Shown in pieces: positions 33,783 to 43,974 of a DNA stretch of 64,000 nucleotides; the first letter of the stretch is position 1; every line of letters starts with the position of its first letter. The DNA is taken from NCBI GenBank assembly GCA_020796225.1, contig CM036758.1:25872397-25936396 (forward strand), written 5' to 3'. Position numbers and translations under genes: made by a program. The DNA comes from Arion vulgaris (Eukaryota; Mollusca; Gastropoda; Stylommatophora; Arionidae). The notes beneath the pieces were generated by a model. That model was not told the origin of the DNA, did no database searches, and saw nothing but the letters and a program-made list of their open reading frames with translations.

Positions 33783-34412
33783 AACAAGTAAAAGACTTCA
33801 TATACCTGGGGAGCATTTTTTCAGCAAACGGAAGAATAACTAATGAAATTCAACACAGATGAAACCAATGCAATTCAAATGATAGGACAAATGGCGCCAA
33901 TTTTAAAATGCAAACATGTCATCATGAAAACAATTAGAGCAATGTTCAACTCAATCTTTCTCCCCACATTATGTTACCAGTGCCAAACCTGGTCACTGAC
34001 AACAAATGATAGGAGAAAACTAGCCATGACAGAGATGAAGTGTCTACGCAGAATGCTGGGTGTAACAAGAAGAGACCGGTAGAGAAATGAAGACATCAGA
34101 AAAAAAGTGGGTACAACATCAGTACTATTTGTAGACTTCATCAAGAAACAACAAATTAAATGGTTCGGCCACGTAAGCAGATTACCAACAGACAGTGCAC
34201 CTCAAAGAGCAATGCTGCTCTGATACAATGGGTACAAAGCAAAAGGCTGGCCACGCTAAAGATGAATCTCAGAGATAACAAGAGGCGACGAAAGACACTA
34301 TCTACGAAGCGCATACAAGGGCCAGTTTTAGAAATCTCTTCTTGACCTGACGCTGTGAGGCAAACAGGATTCGAGAAAAGAAAAAAACAAAGGCTATAAC
34401 CTTTCAATAAAA
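33783..34412 (+). pseudogene. LINE 3' end (family shared with 42,273-43,960)
   Basis: VKDFIYLGSIFSANGRITNE is followed, across frameshifts, by FNSIFLPTLCYQCQTWSLTT, EMKCLRRMLGVTRRDR, then KKQQIKWFGHVSRLPTDSAP and a basic tail. These are the conserved blocks after the reverse transcriptase of a CR1/Jockey-like LINE. Stops at 34,080 and 34,222 and at least one frameshift inactivate it. The piece ends with CAATAAAATC, a polyadenylation signal near 34,405. A related, differently broken copy lies at 42,273-42,540 and 43,889-43,960. Confidence 0.8.
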
Positions 34413-34790
34413 TCTATCTAAAAGAATCATTTTTGTTTTTCCAAAAAACTTTGTAATTGATTCAAAGAGTTCCTAACATCATGTTAGAGAGGTACCTGTT
34501 GACAGAGAACGAACTTCTGTGTGCAACAGTAAACGATTGAAGTTTTCGTCGTTTTCATCACAAAGTTTTATAAATAATAGTTCATCGATAGTACTTTCTT
34601 CTAGTCATGTTAACTGATGTAATTGCATACTGTAATGCGCAATGAAGGCAGTTACATAAGATTGTTTGTGACAAACCTTGTCGGTGAATCAAACAATGCA
34701 CGGCGACTACATTTGGGACAGTTTTAAAAAAATATGAAATCAACTAGCTGTAGCGTCCAACCACTGCTAGAGCACCCTCGGAAGTAGACA
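34413..34790. other. Unique AT-rich sequence, nothing recognised
   Basis: No coding frame, repeat or RNA gene that I can support. Confidence 0.4.
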
Positions 34791-35115
34791 ATATATTATT
34801 GACAAATGTTTTCATCTTTTATGAAGCGAACGTGCGGGACTTTGAATTTTCAGCTTAAGGGGGCGGAGGATGGTCCTCAACGACCCCAAAATTTACTTTT
34901 CAAACCAGCACCCCCTTCCAACTTCTCAGCGACCCCCAGTGGGCGGTCCCTCCCCCGTTGGGAACCTATGGCCTAGTGTTATCTCTAACTTTGTTCACAT
35001 TAAATCGAGACAAATTTGTTTGTAAAAGTTGTGTTTTATTATTTATTATCATACAAAACATAGAGCCCCTTTATAAAATTTGCTACAGGCCCTTCGCTGG
35101 CTTAATCCAGCACTG
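34790..35115 (+). mobile_element. hAT-like transposon right end (copy A)
   Basis: Ends with GGCTTAATCCAGCACTG (35,099-35,115), the same inverted-terminal-repeat end as the larger element closing at 41,323, and shares about 150 bp upstream with it (TTAAATCGAGACAAATTTGT, TATCATACAAAACATAGAGC). It also contains the right end of the same nested MITE (GTTGGGAACCTATG followed by GCCTAGTG). The rest of the element is missing. Confidence 0.7.
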
Positions 35116-36025
35116 ACTTTAACATGTTTTGTGTAATGTCTAAAATAGATCAGATCAAGTGTCATCTCCACATCGAAGGTTAACTATAATCTTCGAATCT
35201 TAACAAACTGTTATTGTTTAATAGTGTTTTTTTATCAAGAGATAACGCTTATCCTGTAATGACGTTGGTCTGTGAAGTGCTAGAGACCTTACATGACTAG
35301 GACTTTGCTTTACAAGGTGATAATAGTTCAACGAGGTAGTTTTAAGTTATGAATGTAGTGTCGTCATAAGAGTGGTAATTCATTGATGAGATAACGGCAT
35401 CTTTCGTCGCTAAGTCGATACTTTTCACATTTGGTAACATCAACGCTCTAACCGCTTGACTATACCAGCACCTTAACCACTTGACTACACCAATACTTAA
35501 CTATTTGTTTACACCAACACTCAACCATTTGACTGCACCAGCACACAACCCTACAAATATTACACATTATAGTTGCAAAGTGTCTACAAATATTACACAT
35601 TATAGTTGTAAAGTTCCTACAAATATTACAAATTATAGTTGTAAAGTTTCTATAAATATTATAAATTATGTGTGTGAAATTTCTATAAATATAACAAATA
35701 TTTTAAAAGTTTTTAAAAATAGAATAAAAAATAGTTGTCAAGTCTTCATGACAGTGAATTAATTCAGTTTCTTCCTCAAAGTTTGTCTTTCAGTTCGTTG
35801 CTCCCCGCTCACAACATCTGCCAGTCAGAAAAAGCCTGTGTTTATGAAAGCTCACCATTTATCTTTTGAGAGTGGAAGTGATTGAAAAATCTAGATTCAC
35901 AATTCAGCTTCACACAATCTTCAGTCGTTTTTTTTACTTACTGAAGTTCGTTTTTCTAAAAAAAAGTATTTGTATAACTCAAGTTCCATCTCCACATTCA
36001 AAGTCTGCTGTAACACACCTTTAAC
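35116..36025. other. Unique spacer with two minisatellites
   Basis: Contains about four 24-25-bp units (ACCAACACTCAACCATTTGA-like) at 35,430-35,540 and about five 33-bp units (TACAAATATTACACATTATA + GTTGTAAAGTTCC) at 35,551-35,705. The open frame of 93 residues over them is the product of the 33-bp period. Otherwise AT-rich with no gene. Confidence 0.7.
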
Positions 36026-36954
36026 CAGCGCCGGATTAGCCTTGTAGCAGAAGTAGCAAATGCTAGGGCCCGCGCTCATGGGGGCCCCGCGCCTATGTTA
36101 CAGAGCTAAACTGTCACTAGTCATAAACAAGGAACCAAGTTTGGGAGGTGAGTAATAATATCCCCCCGCCCCTCATTATTTTCTTATTTAGGTTAGGATC
36201 AATGTCATGTTTACTCAATTTCGAATTTAAGTGGGCGGTCACATTGAGCTCACTAACAAAGTGAGAGTTTTTACTTTTATATAGGAGTGTCCCATTTTTG
36301 CACACGTTGCTAATAAACGGCCTGAAAGCTTAAACTCAAGGGCCATTAAATTTTACTCATGACCCAGTTAAAGTTTCTGTTCGCCCAGCAGTTTTTGCGC
36401 GCGAAACTTAGTTTAAAATAAATGCAAGTGAACGCATGAAATATTAACCTAAGACATGAGCAGATCTGGACACTCAAATAAACCTCATGTCATTCACGCA
36501 TTTGTGAGAAACTGTTTTGCACTCGACTAGATGTCCCAGAAAATAATGCGAGGTGGGCCAAATGGTAAAACCAGAAAACTTGGACATACTTGAAGGAGCC
36601 GCAGCATAGAGCTGCAGGACTTTACACAGACGCACAAAATCGGACACAGAGAATACATTTTTTTCTGTTCTTCTAACTTTGAATGTATTTAAATCCTCCC
36701 ATATTGTTATTTGATTATTATTTTATTTTCCATTGCTAATTTTATGTTTCAGTGACAAATTAATTTTTAAAAATAATTGCTATCATTTTTCGTTTTCAAT
36801 TAATAAAAAAAATAGCGTCATAGTCATACGTAGCACCCTGTATACAATGTATTATCATGAGTAAATTGTTATATCATAAAACTCTGTCCAAAATTTCACA
36901 TTTATATGTAATATTAGCAGGAAGTAGGAAAATTACATTTTATTTTTAAATTTA

Positions 36955-38905
36955 TATTCTCTTCTTCCCAGATCGAGATAGTCAACATGAGCAGCAGAGC
37001 CAGAGATAACCTACGGGTCGACATTACGCTTCTGGAAGTGCAAAGCGTAAAGCACAAGATGAAAAGGAAAAAATAACCAAGATGATATATCAAAAACACG
37101 CAAGCTGTCTGAACTTTTAAATGACGTGTGTGATGGTGCTGAATCCAAAGAAATCGAAGCAGAAAATACAGAAAAATCGCATCTCATTGTGTAGTAGATG
37201 AATGTGGTAGTGCTATAGAAGAATCATCATTACCAATATTACCATTAAGATCAGCAACTCTTCACGATTTAGCCACATTTTCCACAAGACCAACTGAAGT
37301 CGAATGTACAGCAAGTCCTCCCAATTTAGCCATATCATCTTCAAGCCAAAGAGAGGCAGAAAGCACAGCACATGCTTCCAATGTAGCAACATCTTTTACA
37401 AGCCAAAAACATAACGAAAGTAAAATGTACTCCAACGATATTGGTGAATGGCCGAACAACTTCAATCGAGATTATTGGATTGGGAAAGGAATAGCGAAGT
37501 GCAACATATGAACAGTGATTGTCTTAAAAAAAAAAATAAAGGAAACAATCCACGATTTTGTTGAAAGTCGTTTTTCACATATACACATAAACCAGCAAAC
37601 AAAACTAATTTGAGAGATTGGTTGTGTTATTCAGAAACTAAAGGACAACTTTTCTGTTTTGTTTGCAAAGTTACTGATTCATGCTGTTCGTCAAGGTTTA
37701 CGAAAGAAGGATTTGACGACTGGAAAAACACAAATAATTTGTTGAAAGAGATGAAGAAAGCACCTCCCATAGACAAGCGATAATTTCGCTGTTAGTTTGC
37801 AAAAGAAGGATGCGCGTGTCGATTCTCAACTTGTAAGCCAAATTGAGACCGAACAGACATATTGGCGGACACTTTTGAAGCGAATTACTTCAGTAATCCA
37901 ATTTTTAGCAGAACGAGGTCTTGCATTTCGGGGTAGTGATGACACTATTGGTTCACCTCATAATAAAAATTACGAGATTTAGGTTTGTTGGAATTAATAA
38001 CCAAATTTGACATTTTTCTGGCTCAGCATATAATACTTATGCAAATAAAGGAACGGGACATACATCATACTTATCAATAACACCATGCTAGGAATTTATG
38101 CATCTAATTGCATTAAGCTTACTGGATCATATTATTTGAGAATGTAAGAAATGCAAGTACTATTCAGTATCATTGGACTCTACTACTCCAGACATTTCAC
38201 ATGTGGACCAACTCACTCCAATAATGACGTATATCTTACCATCTGGACCAGTGGAAAGGTTTGTGAAGTACTTGGATATGGAAGGTCATACTGCTGAACA
38301 ACTCGCTCAAAGTTTACTTGATATTTTAAAGAAAAATAACATTGATATCAAAGACTGTCGTGGTCAAAGCTATGACAATGCCAGCAACATGAGTGAAAAT
38401 ACCACCGTTTACAAGCATGCATTAAGGAGATAAATAAGTACGCAGAATACATTCCCTGCTTCAAAATTCACTGAATTTAGTTGCTAAATGTGCTGCAGAA
38501 TGTTGTATAGAAGCATCAATTTTTTTCGATTTTGTTGAAAGCCTCTATACATTCTTTTCCGCTTCTACATATCGATGGGGGCATTCTTACAAAATCTCTG
38601 GAAGATACAGGTTCAAAACTCTCGACTTTGAAGAGACTGTCGGACACCAGGTGGTCTGCCCGAGCTGATGCGACAAAGGCACTTTTATGTGGTTTTACCA
38701 CTATAAAGCAAGTTTTTATGACATCTCAAATAACATGGATCAAAAGTTAGAGTGTCGTAATCAGGAGTATGGACTAGTTTTGAAGATGAGTAAGTTGGAA
38801 ACGGGAATAATGACCATTTTATGGAACGGAATTTAGAACTCTTGCAAGCGTCTAGCGCTTTATTACAGTCACCTGATCAAGACCTTAACACGAGATATCA
38901 ATCTA
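36955..38905 (+). pseudogene. hAT transposase, zf-TTF and DUF4371 portions
   Basis: Pieces in order: an N-terminal basic segment (SAKRK-like), an acidic Ser-rich linker, DIGEWPNNFNRDYWIGKG, a zf-TTF zinc-binding module (TNLRDWLCYSETKGQLFCFV with Cys pairs, then TKEGFDDWKN), VDSQLVSQIETEQTYWRTLL + RGLAFRGSDDTIGSPHN, then the DDE core DUF4371 (TTPDISHVDQLTPIMTYILP, DIKDCRGQSYDNASNMS with a catalytic Asp region) and an FFSASTYRW block followed by LSDTRWSARADATKAL. Many stops and frameshifts separate them. The reading is cut off at about 38,905 by the LINE. Relatives are often annotated as zinc finger MYM-type protein 1-like; this copy is dead. Confidence 0.85.
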
Positions 38906-39627
38906 TATCCTCTTTGTGTCCCGAGTGACACATAAGGCTTCCACAAAAGAATTACACTGTTGTCGTTCTGCTGCCTTTCTACCAACCGTCTCCCACGTCA
39001 GGCCACACTCCTTCAACTCTCTCTCCATCGCTCTTCTCGATGTTTCATTTGGACGTCCAGGCCTTCTCTTCCCATCCGTTGTCCATCTGAGAGCTGTCCT
39101 AGCCAATGCCCCCACCCCCACTGGCATACAACAAACATGTCCAAAATACCTCCATCTTCGTCTCTTAATGATGGTCTCCAAGGATGCACAGTCTGTTCGT
39201 TTCAAAAGCTCCTCATTTGTTATAGTATTTGGCCAGAAAATTTGCAGGATTCTTCTTAAACATTTATTCTGAATTGTCTCCAACTTGTATATTATGTGTT
39301 GGGTCATTTTCCAGCATTCACTACTGTATAATAGCACTCCCAGTACATTACTTCTATATATTTTAAGTTTTGTCCTAAGATTTAGTCCTTTTGTTTTCCA
39401 AATTTTGTTGAGCATCGCAAAAGTTTATCTTGCCTTCTTGATAATCTCAATATATCCTTTTCTGAATCTCCATCTTGCGATACTGTACTTTCCAGGTATA
39501 CAAATCTTGGACTTCCTCTATGACTTCATTTTGTAATACAATTGGGATCTCAAATTTATGATTATTTCTCATTACTACGTTTTCGCTATATTCATTTTAA
39601 GTCCTATTGTTTGAGCTGTTCTGGAAA
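38905..39627 (-). pseudogene. LINE C-terminal region inserted in the hAT transposase
   Basis: The 170-residue minus-strand frame (38,903-39,415) contains TKLKIYRSNVLGVLLYSSEC, RRILQIFWP, RRRWRYFGHVCCMP, GKRRPGRPNETSRRAM and ends VEALCVTRDTKRI. Upstream on the same strand broken pieces continue (EDGDS-like block, GLKMNIAKT) to 39,627, where a (TC)n tract starts. The family is the same as at 12,500-13,105 and lacks the reverse transcriptase core. The plus-strand frames of 118 and 99 residues here are shadows. Confidence 0.85.
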
Positions 39628-39630
39628 GTA

Positions 39631-39634
<4 letters not shown>

Positions 39635-39670
<36 letters not shown>
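39635..39670. repeat. (TC)n microsatellite
   Basis: An uninterrupted run of 18 TC units directly adjoining the truncated LINE. Confidence 0.97.
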
Positions 39671-39673
<3 letters not shown>

Positions 39674-40664
39674 CGTTCTTTTTCGCCATGTTTATCATTC
39701 TAATTGTAATATATACACAGCCTTTGCCAAGAACGCAGTTTTACGTCACAAGGTTCAGTATCATTTGAAGCCCTAGTGCTTATCCTTCGTTGAAGTGTCC
39801 GATTTCAGCCAGCGTTTACTGGATTCGCTCTCCGTTAGTATTTTACTGCCCCTAGCCAACCTACAAGGCAGCAGGTTGCTATTTTCTTTTACGGTAGCAA
39901 CCCGTAGACGACCTACCTCCCCGGGCTGATGAACACCATCTGCCTAGAAAATCTGTCTTTTTGTGGACTACTTGGTTTGCCAACCGTCCAGTTGTGTGTA
40001 CGTTTACTCCGCAGGCTTTGATTGTCCCCAATCAAACTACAAGGCAGCAGTTGTTCCCTGCGAGTGGAAACGCGCACTGACCTCAGCCTCTGCTGGGCCC
40101 TCCAGTTTTCTGCGCACCTGGGTAGTTCGCTCACCCTTGCGCCTGCCACCCCTGCCTTGTCTGCCTCACCTGCCGCGCCAACCTCGCCTGCCGCGCCTTC
40201 TCTTCGCTACACCAGCTGCGCCGTGCAGGTCTGCCCACCGGTGGGCCCACCCGTGCATCGCCCGCAAGCGTACTCGCTCTGCCCTGGTGCCTGCCTCACC
40301 ATCTCGGTCAGTTCTAACCGTACTCACACTTGCTTCTAGGCTGTCCTACCTGTGCTTAACTCAGGCCCCACCGCTGAGATGGGGACCCGAGTTTTGCCCT
40401 ATTGGGTCGACGTCTCTTCGCTTGATACACCTCTTATCCTATATATTTATTTGTTCGGCCTCCCCCCCCTCTCAGGGCTTGGAATTTCGCCGCGTACAAC
40501 TCAGCTCGGAGCCCTACCTTCGGACTCCGAATTTCGCCCCGACCTGGGGCTCAACTCGGGCACCCACCCCTGCGATGGGGGCTCGAGTTTCGCCCTATAT
40601 GGGCCCACGTCTCTTCGCTGAATGCACCTCTCATCCTATATGTTTATCATTATATGTTTAAATT
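39671..40664. other. GC-rich insert with internal duplications, not recognised
   Basis: This segment is much richer in G+C than anything nearby. It contains two diverged duplications: CTACAAGGCAGCAG at about 39,860 and 40,041, and a unit around TTTTGCCCTATTGGGTCGAC / TTTCGCCCTATATGGGCCCA (40,393 and 40,580), each followed by ACGTCTCTTCGCT. Plus-strand frames of 232, 105 and 89 residues overlap in three phases with no known domain and biased Pro/Ser/Leu/Arg content, typical of chance frames in GC-rich DNA. It sits inside the hAT transposase between the LINE and the C-terminal piece, so it is a mobile or duplicated insert of unknown kind. Confidence 0.5.
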
Positions 40665-40774
40665 AAATCGTATAAAAAGTGAGCTCAGAAACATGATGGG
40701 ACAAGATCGTCTAAATAACCTCACCTTAATGAACATTGAATGTAATTTACTTAAAGAAATTGATTTGTCTAGTG
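40665..40774 (+). pseudogene. hAT transposase C-terminal dimerisation segment
   Basis: Reads IKSELRNMMGQDRLNNLTLM followed by NIECNLLKEIDLSS, matching the end of the hAT C-terminal dimerisation domain (relatives have SxMGQERLSxLALxxIE). It proves that the 38,905-40,664 stretch is an insertion. It is terminated by the MITE at 40,775. Confidence 0.8.
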
Positions 40775-41180
40775 CATAGATTCCCAAACTTTTTCGGCCC
40801 ACCACATTATATCAGTTTACCAACGCCCCCTCTCTCACATATATACATGATCTTATTTCTCTTTGACATAGAAAATGGCGATATATTTCTGAATGCATGG
40901 TCAATTTTCTAATGGACTAGAAAATTGATAAAAAATTGGATCGCTTAAGACGGACATAAGATGAAATAAAATGCAGAATTAAAATTTTAAATTATTTTTC
41001 AATCGCAAAATCACGAAAATAATGTATTTTAAAATATGTATTACTAATTTCTTCTTTAAGAAGCCATCGACCCGTAATCGCTTGAGCACCTCCCCAAATT
41101 CTTTTGAACCCACTATCGCCTCCCTAGAACGCTTCAGCGCCCACTGGGGGGGGCGGTACCGCCCACTTTGGGAAATACTG
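40775..41180. mobile_element. 406-bp hAT-type MITE with 8-bp target duplication
   Basis: Flanked by perfect GTCTAGTG duplications (40,767-40,774 and 41,181-41,188). The ends are imperfect inverted repeats: CATAGATTCCCAAACT at the left, and CAGTATTTCCCAAAGT when the right end is reverse-complemented. It has no coding capacity. The same insertion is present, more decayed, in hAT copy A near 34,960, so it predates the split of the two hAT copies. Confidence 0.88.
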
Positions 41181-41323
41181 GTCTAGTGGTATCTCTAAAT
41201 TTGCTCACATTAAATCGAGACAAGTTTGTTTGTAAAAGCTGTGTTTTATTAATTATCATACAAAACCTAGGGCCCCTTGGTTTATGTTTGCTACATGCCC
41301 CACGTTGGCTTAATCCAGCACTG

Positions 41324-41654
41324 GTCAGGAACATAATTTGTTTGAAGTCGTTGCAGTAAACCTTCCACCAACACGGGGACATATTAGCAATAAAGTAACG
41401 AACATATTATCTAGGTACTATTCGCTACTTAAAAGTAAGCAGTTGCTTCAAAGAGAAATATCTATATACTGTGATCACCTTCCGTCATATTATATAATAA
41501 ACAAGTAGGGCATAGACCTATCACATCGGGAATTTCATTTCTACATTGGTATACTTGTTAACGACACAAAAATGTAAGTAGTGTGCCAATATTTTGAACA
41601 TAAACTACTTAACCACGTTGGCATGAACTATATTTATTGAAAATAAAAACTCAC
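41324..41654. other. Unique AT-rich sequence
   Basis: No gene or repeat supported. It would be intron if the minus-strand exon at 41,655-41,746 is real. Confidence 0.4.
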
Positions 41655-41746
41655 CTGATATTAGTTAACGCTGCCACATTTCTTTGGGAATTTCCTATAT
41701 CTACATGTACATTCAGAATAGTAACAGGTAGGCGTAGCTCCGCCAT
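41655..41746 (-). CDS. Candidate first coding exon, minus strand
   Basis: On the minus strand ATG (41,746-41,744) in the context CCACACAATGGCGG opens a frame of 30 codons (MAELRLPVTILNVHVDIGNS then QRNVAALTNI) plus two bases, ending exactly at a consensus donor CAG/GTGAGT (41,654). Upstream on the same strand lies ACTTCCG (41,771-41,777), an ETS-like core-promoter motif. Short length, good start context and a perfect donor are what a real first exon looks like. Any further exons would lie left of 41,655, where hAT and LINE sequence now sits, so it may be an orphaned exon. I do not recognise the peptide. Confidence 0.42.
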
Positions 41747-42272
41747 TGTGTGGTTAGAACGAGATGAGGACGGAAGTCATTTGTAAGTATCAATATACAC
41801 AACAACTGATGATTGTAAGTCAATTTTAACCTATTTTAGAGAACAATATATATCGATAAGTTTCCTACAGACATGAAATGGGTGTCTGTACACAATATTT
41901 GTTCAATAGTTTCTTGTTAAAAATATTAGTTAAAGTTTATCGAAAAAGGAGGGAAGACTGCAGTAAAACATGGTCGAAACGTTGCTGTTTATCGTCACTG
42001 TTTCTGTATTTCGTAAAACTATAGTACTTTGTTTGTACGTGTTTCGTTAGTTAAAGTTTGTCATGTAATGTACTTCTTGGTTTCAAAGTGAGATACTAAA
42101 TGTTCATTATGAAAGTCTAATAGTTCTATTTTTTTGTTTGTAATTTATTCCAGTATCACGTTAAGTTGAAATATATAACACAGAAATGATATGTTTAATT
42201 AAATTAATTGTTCTTTGAGTATCCTTACTTTGACGGTAGAAGAAAACAAGTCACGACATAAATTATGCCAGC
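41747..42272. other. Unique AT-rich sequence, possible promoter at its left edge
   Basis: Contains the ETS-like motif CGGAAGT at 41,771 and a plus-strand GTAAGTAT donor-like site at 41,783. I see no other supported feature. Confidence 0.35.
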
Positions 42273-42540
42273 AGTCAGTGTGTCGACGCAGAATGTTGGG
42301 ACTATCAAGAAGAGAACAGTTTACAAATGAAGACATCAGGAAAAAGTGTGCACAAATCAGTACTGAACTTCATCAAGAAACAACAAATTAAATGGCGCAT
42401 AAGCAAATTACCAATAGACAGTGCACCTCCTTGAGAAATGCTACTCCGATACATCGGATATAAAGCAAAAAGCCGTCCAATCAAAAGGTGGACCTCACAA
42501 ATAACAGAGGCGACATAAAAACACTGTTTATGAAGCACAC
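42273..42540 (+). pseudogene. LINE 3' end, left part, split by an insertion
   Basis: Same family as 33,783-34,412: RRRMLGLSRREQF-like start, then KKQQIKWR, PIDSAPP and a basic segment, with nucleotide blocks such as CATCAAGAAACAACAAATTA shared verbatim. Reading stops at AAGCACAC (42,533-42,540); the remaining terminal 75 bp reappear at 43,889. Confidence 0.78.
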
Positions 42541-43880
42541 ACATAGTTCGCAGGCACAAATAACACAAAGGAACAACGTTGCACCATGGTTATTGAGCTG
42601 GCACTGATCAAGACCCTACCCCACCTCCTCGTGGTGTTCCTGGAAACAGACAGAGAATCAAGTCTAGCTAAGTGGGTGGGGATCGAGGGAGAGCTACTCT
42701 GGTATAGGTAGTAGTGCATACACAGTCACGTCACACAGCTCCAAAACCCTGAAAGAAGGCACACATCTATTATTCAAAGTTGCATAAATGCAAAGCAAAT
42801 GTAAGAAATAACAAGGTGCGAGACGTCTGCATGCACCTACCCATCCCCCACCCTCCGGAGTCAATGGTCGCACCATAATTGTCATCCCGGCAAGAATTGT
42901 TGAGAACGATGGCAGATGACGTGGCGACATAGGGGAAGATTGCAATAAACTCTGTATAGGAGGCCAATCGCAGATACATTTATTGGGTAAGGTTGGCAGA
43001 TCGCGAAACCTAAAGTTGTGCTCTTATGTCTAACGAAGCTGCACTCCCTGGAGTAACCGGGTACGGTACTGTTGCATGAGTGCAAAATGTAAAGTTGCTT
43101 TCTTGTGACGTGAAAACTCCATCCCTAAAAACGTGTGGGTGAAGTTGGCGAGCGCACAAATTAAAGTTGCGCCTTCTGAAACAGCCTTCTCAATTATTTG
43201 TGTGCAGCCCTAATCCAGTGTTTTTGGCGGTACAAAGGAAAATGCGTAGAAAAATAGCAAATTGCGAAGTATCGACATGCGTATTGAAATGACAGAGAAT
43301 GTTCCTCGTCCAGAACAACCTCACTGTGGTTAGCAAGGAAGGATGAAAATGTAACGGTTTGACTTGTACAAATCGAACATTGGCAACGACCATTTTTTTG
43401 GATGCGATTGTCCGACACTTGTAGAATGACATCCAAATACCATGACTCAGATCACATAAAGGCTAATAGAACAGATAAAAAATGATCGTTCGTATGACAA
43501 GCCATGTGTCCCTAATGGTTGAGAATGTTCCTAATCCAGAACGACCTCATATAGTCAGAAAGAACGCAAAGTGTAGACATACTCTTAGGCCAAGATCATA
43601 AAACCCCAAATATACTGCAAGAAATGATTGTTAAAGAGCAATAAATACACAAAGAAAGGGAAAGTGTGGGGGACTAACTGTCAGCGAGACAGACTCAAAA
43701 CATTTCCCATGGTCCAAAATTCGGATACCCTGTCCTAAACGTGTATGGTGCCATACACAAGTAGGGCCTAAAAACCGGGGGCAACGTATAGTCGTTCTTG
43801 GCAAAGATCAATTATACATCATAACAAGAATGATAAAATTGGCCGTAAAGAACGACTGCAAACAAACAAACAACAACAAC
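42541..43880 (+). mobile_element. Unrecognised 1.34-kb non-coding element, copy 1
   Basis: An insertion into the LINE 3' end with an 8-bp target duplication AAGCACAC (42,533-42,540 and 43,881-43,888). It ends in a CAAACAAACAAACAACAACA-type tail, suggesting retrotransposition in the plus orientation. It has no credible coding frame. Internally, short blocks recur: GGTAAGGTTGGCAGATCGCG / GGTGAAGTTGGCGAGCGCAC, each followed by TAAAGTTG, and GAGAATGTTCCTCGTCCAGA / GAGAATGTTCCTAATCCAGA. A diverged copy lies at 45,165-46,375. I do not know this family; a long SINE, a terminal-repeat derivative or a non-autonomous LINE relative are possible. Confidence 0.72.
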
Positions 43881-43888
43881 AAGCACAC

Positions 43889-43960
43889 GCAAAAGCCCAT
43901 TCTATAAATCTTTTCTTATCCTGGCGCAAAACAAGATTAGAGAAAAGAAAAGATAGAAAA
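43889..43960 (+). pseudogene. LINE 3' end, right part
   Basis: GCAAAAGCCCATTCTATAAA + TCTTTTCTTATCCTGGCG and AGATTAGAGAAAAGAAAAGA align with the last 75 bp of the LINE copy at 34,310-34,385. It is the continuation of 42,273-42,540 across the 1.34-kb insertion. Confidence 0.75.
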
Positions 43961-43974
43961 TTACCGATCTGTAT

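Larger units (their letters stand above)
36026..41323 (+). mobile_element. hAT transposon of the ZMYM/DUF4371 type (copy B), with nested insertions
   Basis: Left end CAGCGCCGGATTAGCC (36,026) and right end GGCTTAATCCAGCACTG (to 41,323) are inverted repeats of each other, followed inward by GGGCCC-rich subterminal sequence on both sides. The transposase is on the plus strand (36,955-38,905 and 40,665-40,774), interrupted by an antisense LINE and a GC-rich segment. A 406-bp MITE sits in the 3' part. The 8 bp outside each end do not match each other (CCTTTAAC versus GTCAGGAA), so the flanks have been rearranged or decayed. Confidence 0.8.

Noticed and set aside
39963..40661. 232-residue frame in the GC-rich insert
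   Set aside because: Overlaps two other long frames in different phases, Pro/Ser/Leu/Arg-biased, no domain; probably chance openness in GC-rich DNA.
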